In this document: positions 36,150 through 50,100 of the stretch, piece after piece
Layout: the number at the start of each line of letters is the position of its first letter
How positions within the stretch are numbered: the first letter of the stretch is position 1
Origin: Ramazzottius varieornatus
Lineage: Eukaryota; Tardigrada; Eutardigrada; Parachela; Ramazzottiidae
Length of the DNA stretch: 64,000 bases
NCBI GenBank assembly: GCA_001949185.1
Contig: BDGG01000004.1
Span: 4,170,554-4,234,553, forward strand
Direction of reading: 5' to 3'
Position numbers and translations under genes: made by a program
Notes under the pieces: generated by a model
Databases searched by the model: none
Seen by the model: the letters and a program-made list of their open reading frames with translations, nothing else
Told to the model about the DNA's origin: nothing

Positions 36150-39100
36150 GCGGAGTCAATCGCACTTCTGAAGAAATATCCCCGAAGGAGTCGTGGCATC
36201 ACTTCCGGCGCGCCAATTCATCCACTCCTCTCACGTACTCTTTGTAGCGAACGGAAGGAAGTCAACTTGTACAGCGTCTGCAAGATATAAGCAACAAAAC
36301 AGAAATTACATCATGTGTGATACAGCTGCCAGTCAAAAACGAAAACATACACGAATAAGATGAGCATGACGTCTGCCGCCGAGACAAAGACACAGCGGAC
36401 AGAGACGAAAACAAACTGGCGGCGTTCGCGCGTGAGAGAACCAAAAGAAAATATACCAAACTACTCAAAAGTCACGCACAATTTTCTTCGACAGTTAACC
36501 CACTATATACAGCTAATCCAACAGTTGGTAATGTCAACACTTTGATACAATATCCTGAACAAAAAGAAAAGACATGTATAGCAGCGTGGAGCTCATTTGC
36601 CTTTCCGCATCGGTGCCAGACAACAAATAGCCAAAATAAAGAACCCGCGACAGTTTGGTATCGAGATACGGATTCTCAGTTCAACAGCCGATTAGCTATC
36701 ATGTCTATGCTATGATAACAGGTTGCACATGTCCCGCAAGAGAACAGCAACCCAAATATTACCCAATTATCCGTCAACAACTGCCGGCCAGGATGAGAAT
36801 TGCACACTGCATTCCGCGCCGCTTTGTCATACCTTCAGCCAGATAAGGCGTCTCGAAACTTTCAACTTTGCTCCATATTCGACAACACAAAACAAGGCAT
36901 AAATTCTGGCCCACAAATGGTCGCTTGTGATTTACAAGTAACAACCATAAAATGTCATAAAAGTGTCGGCGATAAGGTGGCCAATAATGCTGACCAGTTC
37001 CGGCTAGAGATACACCCGAATATATAATGCGCGCGGTCTAGAGTCCAAGAAAATCCCGTTGATCGCTCTCCAATATTGTTGAAGGTTATCGGAAATTCAG
37101 ATGTGAAGTTAATCCCGGCACACAAACTGTCGAAATGATTACAGTTGGGCAGCTAGCATAAATGCCTTGTGGTCTGTCAAGGCAAAGAGAAACTCACTCA
37201 CTCTCACTCTTCTGGCGATAGTGACCACTCGACCGCGTCCAGAGCCAGCAACAGCTCGCTCGATTGCTCGCTGCCTCTTTCCTCCTCCGACCAGCACAAA
37301 GCTTGCTCATCTCTCAAAGAGGAAAGCAACCTTCAAAGCATTCTCTCTGCTTTTCGACAGCAATTATAGTCTTTCAGGGCAGAACCAAAGGGGCAGTTGT
37401 ACTAGCATTATCGTCGACGGATCAAACGAAAGCTCTGACCGATGGCTATGTATCGTTTGCACTTTCCACGGCTGTCCCGACACATTCATGTTCCAGCCAC
37501 TAAAACAAAGACCTGCGTGATGCTACAGCAGAATTTCATTCACAAGAAAATATTCCGTTAATTTCACCTGCAGATATTGAGTCACGGTAGACGGAGTACC
37601 ACGAACCGGAAGTCAACAAGACAACGGGGGACCAAACGGAAAGGTGGAAGGCACTTAATTGGCCTTCTCGATTGATGTTGACCACGACAAATACGAGTCA
37701 AAAAGCCTCAAAGACGTCGGTCTTGTTATCGTAAGTAGCCGACTGAGACATAATGCGAAGCATACAGAGAAGTGGTCAAGCAGGAAACTTAAAAATTAGG
37801 CCAACGTCTTCCACTTACCCGTGTAAACCCGATATTCAGTCCGCTATATATTGCTCAAACACGCCCAGCACACACATGGAGATATTTTATTCATCTGCTT
37901 TGAAGATCAAAGCGTCGAAAGCCGATTCAAAATAATATACACCGGTCAAGATGCATCCGTGGATGTATCAAGCGGCAATTACGACGGAAAAAGAGTCTTG
38001 CTTTGCCGGGGAACTCAAGAACGTACATGCCACTCGCATTACCCAAACAAACAGCGCGAACTGATACCAGAGAAGTATTCTCACTCTTCATTCGTCTAGT
38101 CTATCAAGACATACCGTAGCAGTCATGTCAGAGACTTTCAGCATTATAATAAGCGACAGAAGTGGGGCGCGGGCTGTAGCTGATATAAAACATAATGTTA
38201 TTTCAGCAAGCTTTTTGGATTCATATTGCATGCAGACACGCATACAAACACAGCATGCAAGAACCATCACGATGGGCGTAGTCCTTCTTATCACGAGAGT
38301 ATCCTGCCGTGGGTCTGCGCGGGTGTATAGGATCACATCACTTTATCAACACACCGGTGTATGTATCTGACAAGGTGTACTACACACGAAGAGAGCTAAT
38401 GAAAAACATCAAGAAATGATCCGCAGAGTCAATCATTTTACTGTAATGTGAAACGTATTTTCTTTACGACTTTGTGACATGGTGGATACCGTAACAGGTA
38501 AGACCGGTTATGTTACAACGCTCCTCTTTCTCATACGAACGCTCCCAACCTATTCTCTATTGCGGTGAAAAGAGATATCAATGGATGGTTAATACAATAT
38601 AGGCTCGTGATATTCGATACGCGATCACTTCGCTCCATAACAAAACACCTTAACGAGCTGGCAAAGCTTTGACATGATAAAGCTATGATTACATTATGGC
38701 TTTTCCGGTCTGATACGTTTGTAAAATCAGGCGTTAAAATGAGTGCCACAAATCTTTCTTCTCAACACCAGGCATGAATCCGCATGATATAGGCGCGTGC
38801 TACCGAGCCACGTTTTTACAACAGGTGTATGAAAACGTCTAGTTTCTTTCGTTTTGCCATCAAGCCACTTTTCGCCTCGCAAAAAAAGAAGAAAAGTTTT
38901 ACGATTATATGCTCAAGTTGGTCAGGCAGCAGGGTCGAACAAGGCCATATCTTTTTCGGCTACTTTCGCCTGAAATTTATGGCCCGTATCAGTTCATGCA
39001 TGTATCATAATTGCGACCAAGACGAGTATGGATGATCTGGGCGAGCTGCGACACGTCAAGATCTTAACTGCAGCCACTTTTTTCTCAAAGCAACGTGTCG

Positions 39101-42100
39101 TCTTTTAATGGTGGCACCGTGGTAAAAGACTATAGTAATAATAAATGGGTGTCCCGCGTCGTGATCTGATTTTCGTGCTGATCAGAAGTCACTGCTACTT
39201 AAAAACGCATTCCATCCTTCCGTGAGCCTACGATTTGATAGTCTCCCGGGTCCCGTGTAAATAATTAGCAGCGTCAACGCCATAGACTCGGAGACCCGCC
39301 TTCTGCTTTCCCGATAAAATTAGCCTATGGAATGCTGAACTCTTATCGAAAGTTCGAAAACGGTTCGCTTTCAAGTGCAGAGTAATTTACAGAATTTCTC
39401 CGCGAGGAATATATCGTCGACTCTAACTATTTCACCGGTCTCACCCGCAAAACTCAGATAAGTCGATGCATACTTCGGCGCAAAAAGGGCCGAGTAGTGC
39501 GATTTCTCATGCCAGGATACGCCCAGTTTAACACCCTCCAAGAATTTAGAATTCCATCAGCTCGCAGTATAATCCTGGTTAAGCTTTCGCAGATTTCAAA
39601 AAGTCAGTTATATCGATGAGAGGCGTTGTTGCAAGACGAAACCTCATCTCCTGTTTACAGTATCAAATTATTGTCGACCGAAGCAATTTCATTGTTGGCA
39701 GTTATGACTGCCACTTCCCATCAGGTCCGACTGGCTGCACTTTACACCTTCTCAGCCCAGCAGAACCAATCATTTTTAATGTCTTTTCTTAAAACTTCAC
39801 AACACAAAAGGAGCATGGCCGCGGTGCGTAGTCGACGATAGGTCCGAAGAATGGGAAGTAACGGCGGTAATTTCCTGTCCGTACGTGGGGTTATTTTCAG
39901 CAATTTACAAGCACTCTCCCTGATTTTCTTCTCCCACGCGTCTCACCAATATGTTCTGCTGACAATGCGGGTCAAACAGGGCAGGTCAAACAAAGAATGG
40001 AAGCAACCACATCGTGTTGTGCACAAACCAAGACGGAAGACGGTCCGGAGACCAGCCCACCCTCGGGAAGGTCCTTTATTCGGGCCGGAAAATCAAAGGG
40101 ATGAGAAAATGACAAGCCTACCTGTTCGGTGAGGTGTAAAGATTGCCCCAGTCCAGCGACGTTCAGCAGCCGACAGCTTTTCCACTCGAGGAGGTTTGTC
40201 GTCCCTCTCGCCAAATTAGATTTGAGGATGCCCCGTCGCGGTGATTTAGAATTCCATCAGTGTGCCTAATGCAAGGGAAAACGATGCGAGATGATGAGAC
40301 TGGTAATCATCCGGCAAAAGGGACATTGCATGGCCAGCAGCCAGTAAGTTAACAAGTTATAAAGCTGGGGTTATAATTTACAAGGACAGCAAACACGGAG
40401 AACCAAGCAGTCCATTTATTCCAGCGTGGACTACCCAACTGAGCCAGCGTGGGAACCAGAGAGCAACTAACGATAAGCTAGAGCACTCGTCGTCGATAAC
40501 GTTGTGGAACGACTGGGGCTTGACTCATCAGGCTGGCACACACCACAGTACAAGTACAAGCAACTTGACTTTTCTAAACTGATTAGCAAAACGGCGGCAA
40601 CGTGTGATGGCGCACTCGCAGTGTCCGGCCAACATGCCACGCTGTGTTTTTTATGCAACATCAAACTAAGTGTTTGTGTCAATAATATTGATGGGCATGT
40701 GTCGCAGTTACTGGCCATTGCGGTCAGCCATGTTCGAGTAGCACAGTACGGTGCCGTCATGAAGACTGCTCACTAATCCATTTTTTTCGAGATTTCTCAC
40801 TTGACCACAATCAAGCGAAACCGTTGCACAGACACGGAATACGATAAGACCTCCACTTAAACTATGCAAGAATTACATATCGCAACGTGTAATCGATATC
40901 GCACCCGCTGTTCCGCCCAGTAAAAACTACGCGAGGAAAAAATGCTGGCGCCGGTCAATTTCTACAAATAGTTCTCCGCAACGTAAAATTCCTCGATAAG
41001 GTTCATATGTTACACTAGTACCAAACTGCTATTACATACTGATCGATAAATTTTATACACGAAAATTTTGGTAGCTAACCCGAGACCTTCCAGGGAACAT
41101 ACTTGAACCTCAATGCTCCAACTATATTATCGCGGTATACATCGTGCTTCAGACAGATTTAATTGGGTACTTCAACACTAGATCCGGTACCCACGAGTTT
41201 GAGGTCGGGGAACCCTGGAAGATTACAAAGGGGATCTCAGTGGATCGTCATCATCGAGCTAAAAGCTGTTTTTATAAGCGATTGTGCGGAACGACCTTAA
41301 AGTCCTCAAGCTTACAAGCAGTAATATCTTCCCGGCTAATTGGTTCTCCGACAAAGACCTCATGCGTCGTTCGGTTCGCGGCATCGAACTTCACTCATTC
41401 GTTTCCGCGGATCGTATGTCCGCATTATTTCTACTGTGCAGGTGGGTAGCTGGCTGACATGAACATAATACTATATGTCATTAGTAAGAATAGCATGGGC
41501 TACTCTAACGTCTCCACTGGTCAACGTCTTTACAAGGCCAAACTGGATCAACAGACCCACAAGTGCCGGCATATGTGAGATCAACCGAGCACCCGCTGTC
41601 AACTATGGTGACAAGCTGTGATGGCTTTGTGCTGTAATTAACTGCCTAATACAACCAAGAACTTTTGAAAGTCCGCCGGTTCTTGGCGCTTTTCAGCGTG
41701 AAATTGAATACCTCTTCGGCCAGATCCTGTCAAATCTAATCCATCACAATCACTCGCAATAGCTAGATTACGATTAGCCTATCGTGCAAGGCGTGCATGG
41801 CTAGCGTTATATATGCGCCGATTCGGGCTCTTGTTAAACGCCACAGATTTTAGTATAATTTGCTTGGCATTATGATATCGATTAAGCTCTTTGGGCTCGA
41901 CCCAAAACGCCGCACTTGAACTTACCCGACGCATTAGCACACCTCGGAAAGCCATTATCTATACCCTTTAAAATCAGTCTATTTTCAACTGGACCAAAAT
42001 CAAAATTCTGATGTGTGATGAATAGAAATATTATTGACCTATGCATCGTAAAATACCCAATTAACGGGCACAACAGGCAGTCCAACTGGCACACGGTCCT

Positions 42101-45100
42101 TCTCGGAATATCCGATCCGCATCGCAGTCGCTCTCGTTACTTTTTGGTCGCTCATAATGATTGTGAATGACCACTCTGAGTCTCTTGTAAATGATTAACG
42201 ATGGTCGTCGAAGCTGAGCTGCTTGTTCTATATTTCGCGATATTAATCTGGCGATGAGCATCTGATCGAGGGATGCGCCTTCTCCTTACATCCCCATAAC
42301 GTCAACACCGAGTGTGTGCTCAGCCGGAATAATGGATGATATTCGCGCATGCAGATCGCGTGCATGTTTACCAGGACACAATTGTCGACACTTCAGTATT
42401 CCGCTAAGCAGGCCACAAAGAACTTCTAGCCATTAACCACACTAGGCCAAATCCCAAGGCTGTCGTTCCTGTTCTTCAAAAAACGTTACACTACCCACTA
42501 TCACTTCCGCATGAGACACACAACTGTCGACTAGTCGAGAACGTCAACGGAGAAAGTTTGCCAAGATTATCAGTACAAGGAAAACTCCCCACCTGTCTTT
42601 GGCGTAGAAGGCAGTAAGACCTAATCACAAAGGACGAAGCAACGTATGGTTTTCCGCTTGAGTTATCGGCATAACAGGCGCTGCTGGACATCGTTCAGAC
42701 ACCAAATGACCTCATCCCAGCAGGTACCCAGACATGCGAGATAGACTCTTCAGGCAATGTGGCAGAGCGAGGGCTCTTCTGCCACAGAAGAAGCGTCTCA
42801 CATTCCACCTCTAATGAGCATCCCGATATGTCCGTATCCATACCAATTAACAATCTCGAAAATTAATCACGTTATCTAATGTCGATCAACTGCTCGTCAT
42901 CATTAAAACGCTATATACTTCCTCATGCCTTTACGTCCTGTCACTTAATCGAATCTGTTCCAAACCGTTCCATGTGGCGCACGAATACAGGCTAAACAAC
43001 AAGCAAAACCCGAATCTGGGTTTCGGCACCGCAGAAATCGCGTGAGATACAATGTATTTAACCCCTTACCCCTTTAAGTTCGTCGACGTGATCAAATACC
43101 AGACATTTATAACCGATACGGCACAACGCAACACTTCATCGAACGCCCACAATCCAATCCATAAAGTAGTACAATAGGACAGATACCGGATCCTCCGATG
43201 ATGGAGCGATGCTATAACATCGAGTGAAAGTGAGTCCATAGAAAAATCAAAGAGTGGTCGCTTGGGGCTTCAAATAAATTTTGAATTCACGCTGCCATAT
43301 TGTAACAGCACTGACATATGCTTGAAAGAACGTCAATGTAGTCAGTCGTACTGTATAATACTAAACCAGACGCTCGAAGCTATACTAACTTAGCTGTTAT
43401 CAAATATCCGTCGGATCACTCTCTTTGCACTTTCTTCAAGATCGTTCAAGAAGAAGAGGGAATAAATACGTTCGGTATCTCCGGAACAGGGTTAGCCAGA
43501 TGGTTATTACTTCCGATCGGATCTTCCTCCGTAAGACCTTGTTGATAGCTGGGTCGCGAACGTCGAACGGACTCTTTCAAATAAATGGGTGGCAATTTAT
43601 TCCACCCACAGTGACGTACGATCACCTTCGCCGCGGTTAAGGCTAGCCATAAGATGCATAATCCTACAGCTGCTGACAGTGTACATGTCCCCTTTATTAG
43701 CTTAACGGATCAATCGACGTGTGTTTTGTCCGTATATTCATGAGGTAAAGCTTTCTTGAGAGAGCTCAGGAAGACATCCAAATTAGTTGTTAGGTGGGTG
43801 GACTGAAATCGGTCAAGAGCTTTCTCCAATCAAGCGCTCAATTGCGTTTTGACTGGCAATGGAGACCGCTAAGAAGAAGCTCATTATCCTTATCCATCCT
43901 TATCCAAGACTCTAATAAAGAGGCCATAAGCCTTGAGACGTGTCATCATTCTTCCCATAAGAAACTGTCGAGAAATACTCTGGAAAGAATCTTCCGTATT
44001 TTGAGGAAACCGCAGGTTCGCTACGACCCACCACAACTCAACACTCTTTTTTCCTTTGTCTTATGTATAAACTCAATCATACCGACCATACAACGTTGAA
44101 TCTAGGGCCTAAGAAACCGAAACCCTGTAATTCCACGAATAATTTTGCCAGGCGAAATCATGTCTGCGGAACAGGCTGGACATCGGAAAGTGGTGGCGGC
44201 ACTTTATCCCGAAGCCCAAGCTAAGCTTTTGTGGTAAGCTCAACGAGATACTGATGACGGCGTCGACCAACGACGGTCAGATCGGCTGGAGACTATTCAT
44301 GGAAACTGGCAATGGAAACGCGTCACAGAGTGGTCAATGCAGGATAAGCGCGACATGGTCTCCCCGAAATCCAACCGAGCCAGACTGAATGATGCTCTGT
44401 TTACATCCCTCCATGTTTTCGCCTTTTCCGAGTTTACTTTGCCCATGTATTTTTCTTGCCTCGGCTGAGCAAAAGGTGTCACAAGTGCGGTTTAAGTGAT
44501 CAGTTTGAACAGCCGTTTGAAAGAAGCCAGAAACCAGTTCCCGACTAAAAGATCCTTAAAGAAATCACCCTAAATTTGCTTTACACCTTCTTTCCGAAGT
44601 TTCAAACTTGCCTTCTTGTTTGCTTCTTCCGTTGACGTTTCGCCTTGAGAAAATAAACAGACAACGTTCTTTACTCAGTTCTCGCCAGAAAAAGCCTAGA
44701 AATACGTTTCCTGTTGAACCCTCAAACACAGCACACATTCTGATTAACCGGGGAATATCAAGTATTTTGGAATCACCGAGCTTAGAAAAATTAGTTATGA
44801 ATCAATTATGCGTTGTATTCATTATTGCTCCATCGGACAGTCAGTTTCACATTTTTAACCCCCATTAATCAACGGTCGTCACGTCGCGGAATAATTTTCA
44901 ACTCAATTTCATATGCAACAGCTAATGCAAGCACCGCGCACTTGTTTAGTATTCTCTCAACATTCGATTGTCACTACTTCAATACGCCATGTAGGCGGAT
45001 AATTTCAACGACAACGCCCAACATACACACCGGTACACCACAAGAAACTTCCAGACGCCCTAATCATACCGTTCAAACAAAATCAGTCCCCGAGAACTTC

Positions 45101-45417
45101 ACATACACAACAAGATACGGGCCGAGCCTGCATGCAACAACCGGCGAAGAACCCTGAACGCTTCTTCTCAAAGAACCTCTGACGCACTCAAACAAACCAC
45201 GCTAGAACTTACCTCGAAAGACGAGGATCTTTGCGGTCGCGGAGGATAGTCCAAAGGTGTCCACTAGCGTAGTCCCGGGTGGAGAGATGAAGGCTTTACC
45301 ATGGTTTGTTGGTTTCACTACAGCTTCCTACGCATTCTGGAAGAGAAATGATGTCGAACCGGTGTTTTCGTCAGAGGACAGTCTCTACTAATGGATAGCA
45401 AATTCAACTGTTTCAGG

Positions 45418-45655
45418 TTAAACGGAATAATGGCTGTTGTGAAGGTTGCTGTTCAGGAAAGCAAACACTAGCCAGCCATCATTACTGAGCTTGAACAGTA
45501 CATGCGTGTATGGCATGTCCGTTTGCACAGTTTGATCAAGTAGGTTGGAAGGAGCAATGATGGAGGGGAAGGACCAGAAACGGTGACTGGACACATCATC
45601 GTCATTGCTTTTAATCCACTTAACAACGTCTTCACCAAAGCCCATATCCTTAGCT
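45418..45655 (-). CDS. Possible terminal exon of an unknown gene
   Basis: After a fair acceptor (CTTCATTTCAG) an open frame of 79 codons ends in TAA. It reads MGFGEDVVKWIKSNDDDV, HRFWSFPSIIAPSNLLDQ and THVLFKLSNDGWLVFAFLNS. The residue mix looks protein-like, with tryptophans and alternating hydrophobic stretches, but I recognise no family and could not find an upstream exon with a convincing donor. It could equally be a chance frame or a transposon rem­nant. Confidence 0.25.
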
Positions 45656-46431
45656 CTGAAATGAAGCAGATTCATTTCAAGAGTTCAGTTGGTGAAGATC
45701 GATCAGGGGAAGCCGGACAGGAGCATGTGGAGCCGGAAAAAGCAGACGGAAGAATCCGGACATGTGTCGCGTAATCATTAGGCGGATTTGTAGTTGACAT
45801 AATTTTCCATATTTCCAGCTCGCCATTCAGCCATTCCATTTGTAAACTTCGAGTCAATCGAGCGCTTGCACTAAATAGCCTTCCCTTCCTTTGACGTTTC
45901 GCCTTCCTCCCCCTCTATCGCTTTCCCCTCGACCATCACTGTAAATGTAAGGGGATGAAGATTAAGCTATGATGGCGTCGTCATCCATGCAATTTCCATC
46001 ACGTTCTAATCGGACTCTATTAGGCTTTCGTTGTTGTAGTCCTCCCAAGAAATCGATTCCAGACGAAAGCTGGAAGCAGTCTTCTCGAGTCTGTCACTGC
46101 TCCTAACTTAAACATTCACTCGGACTGCTCTTCCTTGCAGACTCCGAAGCTGTCCGCTGTTGCTGCAAAGGAGAAAGCAAGATGTGGCAGTCCTCGTGTA
46201 TTCACATGTTACCGACTTACAGTAATTGGCTACAGCCTCGATCCGTAACGGGCCTGTAAGAAGAACACCAGGTATCTCCTGCGGCAGGTCGGAAACAAAG
46301 GAGTGACAGGATTGAGAGTTCTAAAAGTTGAACGAATAATCCAGACCTGATAGTTATATCGATACCTTAGCGGAAACAGCGGTTACGTAAACACTGAAGC
46401 ACCTGGCGCCATCTGGTGTGCTAATGGGCAA

Positions 46432-46546
46432 CGGTCCGAACCACTGATGAGCTGCTGAACCTCCCATAGCCGAATTCATTGCTGAGTTGATTGACAATCA
46501 ATTCGGCTATGGGCGGTTCAGCAGCACATCAGTGGTCCGAACGGAT
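46432..46546. repeat. Long near-perfect inverted repeat upstream of HECTD1
   Basis: Left arm 46432-46481 and right arm 46497-46546, about 50 bp each with about five differences, loop about 15 nt. The shared core is CCACTGATG-GCTGCTGAACC followed by CCCATAGCCGAATT. It is unrelated in sequence to the GTGGCGCAC family. It lies about 600 bp upstream of the HECTD1 ATG. Confidence 0.85.
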
Positions 46547-47144
46547 TCAACGGACCGCTATCCTTTGAAGGCTTCCGTTCCGCAGGAGCTGCCTGTTATG
46601 GCCTGCCAATTTGGCTCTACAATTGCAGTACGCGTTTACAAATTTACGATTATTTTACGTAATTGGAAAAACGTGTAAACTCTCTTCTTTGACCAGTGCG
46701 TAAATCGGGATAGGCTGTTGTGATATTAGCATCTTATCCGGAGGAAGAGGATAACTGAATTGGGCTGGAGCGACATCACGCGGATCTGCTGCAGATAGCT
46801 CCGCGTGCTAGTTCGGAAGTAAGAGGGCAGCCTGCTGACATACAGTGTCAAGGGATCACTATCGATATTGTACATGGAACCCGATTGATCAGCATCTGTT
46901 TCCGTCGGAGACTCGGAGGAAAGCCAAAAGGTTGTCCAGGAAACTTTTTGTGGATAGGTCTGTGATACTGTTCGACTGCGTGGACCCTCCGCAGTGCATG
47001 AACTGGTGGAGAGGCCTGTATGCTGACTGATCCGAGCATCAAGAGATGCACTCCTGTACTCCATGATCTCTGTACTACCACTCACCTGTGTCTTTTCAGA
47101 CTGGAGACTTTCTGTTCACGGAGGACTGACTGTGGGAATTCGCC

Positions 47145-50100
47145 ATGGCGGCCGTAGGAGACTACGGTGCTGATCCTGACGCTTTGTTAGAATGGCTGAG
47201 TTCGGGCAGCGAGGAGATGCGAGACATGCAGACAATGGCGCTTGTACGTAGTTACACTGTTCCTCAATATTGAACTTCCTACGAGCCTTATGTCGATGTA
47301 GCGATGTGTGTAGAGGCTAGAACAAGGATTTTCTGATACTTTTTGTTATGTAGGAACATCTGTGCATGGCGCTCCTGATGTCGGATAACGTCGATCGATG
47401 TTTTGAGACGTAAGTACACTGTGTCCTCAATGTACTTCCGTTTCACGCTTTACTTGAGACACTGATCACACTTTTCTAGTTCGTATGTGAACCGACTTGG
47501 ACACGTTGCTGATTATCGTTTGTGAATGTGCAGGTATCCACCAAAAACATTCATCCCTCCATTGTGTATGATATTCCTTGACGCTACGGCTCCTGACGGC
47601 ATCTTAGAGGCTACTGCTCGAGCGCTAACGTACTATCTCGATGTGTCAGCAGAATGCACCCGACGGATTATGAGCGTATGGTTCATTGATGTTCTTTACT
47701 CAGTTTATGCATATAGCAGTTGCCTATATTTCGGGTGTTATTAATCTTAATTGAAATAACTTTATTACAGGTGGAAGGAACGGTTCGTGCTATATGCAAC
47801 CGCCTGATGATCGCTTCACTAGATAGTCAAACCGGAAAAGATTTGGCCGAGCAGTGCATCAAGGTGACTCTCTTTGTTCGCTGTTCATTAGTCTTGATGC
47901 AGTCTCACGCGTGGTCTTTACTTGCCAACAGGTACTGGAGCACATCAGTAGTCGTGATGTGAGCTGTCTGTCGGAAGCTGGCGCGTTGAATTCTGTTTTA
48001 ACGTTCATCGAGACCTATGGCACATCTTTGCATAAAGACGCACTACGCTCGGCCATGGGCATTGTAACACGGCTGTGTACCAAGATCGAACCTTCGGACG
48101 AAAGTGTAAGCGGCATCGTGGAATCTCTCACGGCCCTACTCAAACACAGCGACGCTCAGGTAAATGACCTTAGCGATCAAGCGCGCAAATACAGAAAAAT
48201 GAAAAGTGGGATTTGAGCCGACTAAGCTATTTTCCCGTTAGTCGAGTTATTTGTTGCAGGTGGCGGATAGTGCACTGAAGTGTTTCTCGGCATTAGCCGA
48301 AAGGTTTGCGCGCCGTAATGGTAATGCTGAGATCCTCAGTCGGCATGGTTTGGTAGACGTACTTCTTCAGAGGCTTGAGAATGTCCCACGAACCTCGATG
48401 TCGCTGACTCGAGTGTCTACTTCCGCTTCGGAGAGCTTCTCTTCGGCTATAAGCGTTCTGTCACTCCTCCACAACCTAGTCCGCGAATCGGATGCCGTCT
48501 GCACGACACTGGCTAACTCGAGGAGCTTGTCGAAAGCAGCGCTGATCGTCCTCGAAAGCGATGACCGGTAAGACGCTCTTGCGTTTGCAACAATGGAAAA
48601 TTCCGTACTGTGTTAGCACTGTTATCCTCTTGTTCATCTGCAGGTGTATTTCGGAGTTGACGCGTCTGATGGAAGTGCTGCTGGTCGTTCTGCTGGACGG
48701 TCGGCACGCTCTTCCGAAATCCATCAATTCTTCCGGCGAACGTGGTGGGTTCCGAAGATTCGAGAATGACAGGTCTAACCGACACCTTATCGAAGTCATC
48801 CGTAATCGTGATTTCGATGGGCTGGTGGATGCCGTGGAGAACGGGTCAGTCGACGTGAATCTGGTCGATGATGTGGGACAGTCACTGCTGAACTGGTACG
48901 AGGTCATAAAACAATCAGGAACACAGCGGAGGTTTATATAACCGTCGCAGTCATTCGCAGTCGATGCATTTTCGTTGCAGGTGTGCTGCCTTCGGCACTC
49001 TCGAGATGGTCGAATTCTTGTGCGAACGCGGAGCTGATGTCAACAAAGGACAGCGCTCGTCATCACTCCACTACGCTGCTTGCTTTGGCCGAGTTGGAAT
49101 ACTGAAAATACTACTGCAGTATGGCGCAGACGCTTCGCTGAAAGACGAGGTTAGATTTTGACCCAGTTCGTATAATGGGACTTATGTGATGTTATATACA
49201 GAAACCAACTTGAGTTTTGGTTTAGGATGGTAAGACGGCGTTGGAGAAAGCCCAAGAGCGGAATGAGGAAGGACATTCAGAGATCGTGAAGCTTTTAACC
49301 GAGCCGCACAACTGGACAGCGCCTCCGCCCAAGTTCGTACGGAAGGAGCGTTTAGTCCTCAACACTGCTTCCGAGCAGAAAGGACTTGACGTGAGCAAAG
49401 GCACTGAGTTGGCTTTGAACATGTTACCCCTATTCATACAACTGGTCTCCACCACAATGAGCAGTACGGTTAGACGGTCCGCAGCAATGTTAGTACAGAA
49501 AATGGTGACGTGGATACCGGTGGAGAGGTTTAAGGTCTCGGGAGAGGACTTCCAGAACGCGATAGTTAAGATGCTGTCGGTGTTGATGAGTTCGGAAGAC
49601 GATGCCAGTTTCGCGGTGGCATTAGATGTGGTGGATCTGCTAGCGACTAAGTTCGGGGTGGATTTTCTGAATAGTATGTACTGTGCGGGCATCGTTAGTC
49701 AGATTGGTGGGAAGGCGGCGGAAGAGAAGCAACGTTTGGCGGCGGAGACTGGAAGAAGTTCACCAAGCATCGACGTGGATAGCGTCAGAGTGCAGAAGTT
49801 TGGTGAATGGTATATCCTGAAAGGAAGTGTCAGCCTTTGCTTGTGGTCAGACTTCATCGTGATTGAATTGCCAAACTCGAGCTCGGGCTGGTTCCAGACG
49901 TTCATCAATGGAAAAGTGTCGACTGTCCGAAGTGGAAAGGAGTCTAAAAATGCAGAGATCTCGTCTGAAGGTTAGTTTTACTCTTTACCCCATTTATTCT
50001 TGATGACGTTCCCATTCTGTCAGTACGAAGCGTGACTATCAGATTTTTCAAGTCGAAACCGCATGGTGAAGTTGCTTAAAGCCGTTTTTCTGAATTACGT

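Larger units (their letters stand above)
36150..47144. other. 11-kb divergent gap between cadherin and HECTD1 genes
   Basis: This is the largest gene-free stretch of the window. It should contain the promoters and 5' untranslated regions of both divergent genes. Frames longer than 100 codons occur at 37.17-37.52 kb and 45 kb but have low-complexity or chance-like content. No tRNA or rRNA signature was seen. It holds one possible terminal exon (45.4-45.7 kb) and a strong inverted repeat (46.4-46.5 kb). A regulatory role is a guess from position only. Confidence 0.5.

Noticed and set aside
36262-36468. Alternative signal-peptide exon for the cadherin
   Set aside because: A hydrophobic frame exists (ATG with LILFVYVFVFDW), but its donor phase does not match the next exon. 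The exon 36062-36149 does, and it has a better signal peptide.
37167-37520. Plus-strand frame of 117 codons in the gene desert
   Set aside because: No family resemblance, overlaps two other frames in the same stretch and no start context or splice partner.
46726-47085. Minus-strand frame of 119 codons just before HECTD1
   Set aside because: Serine/threonine-rich chance-like content over the expected HECTD1 promoter and leader.
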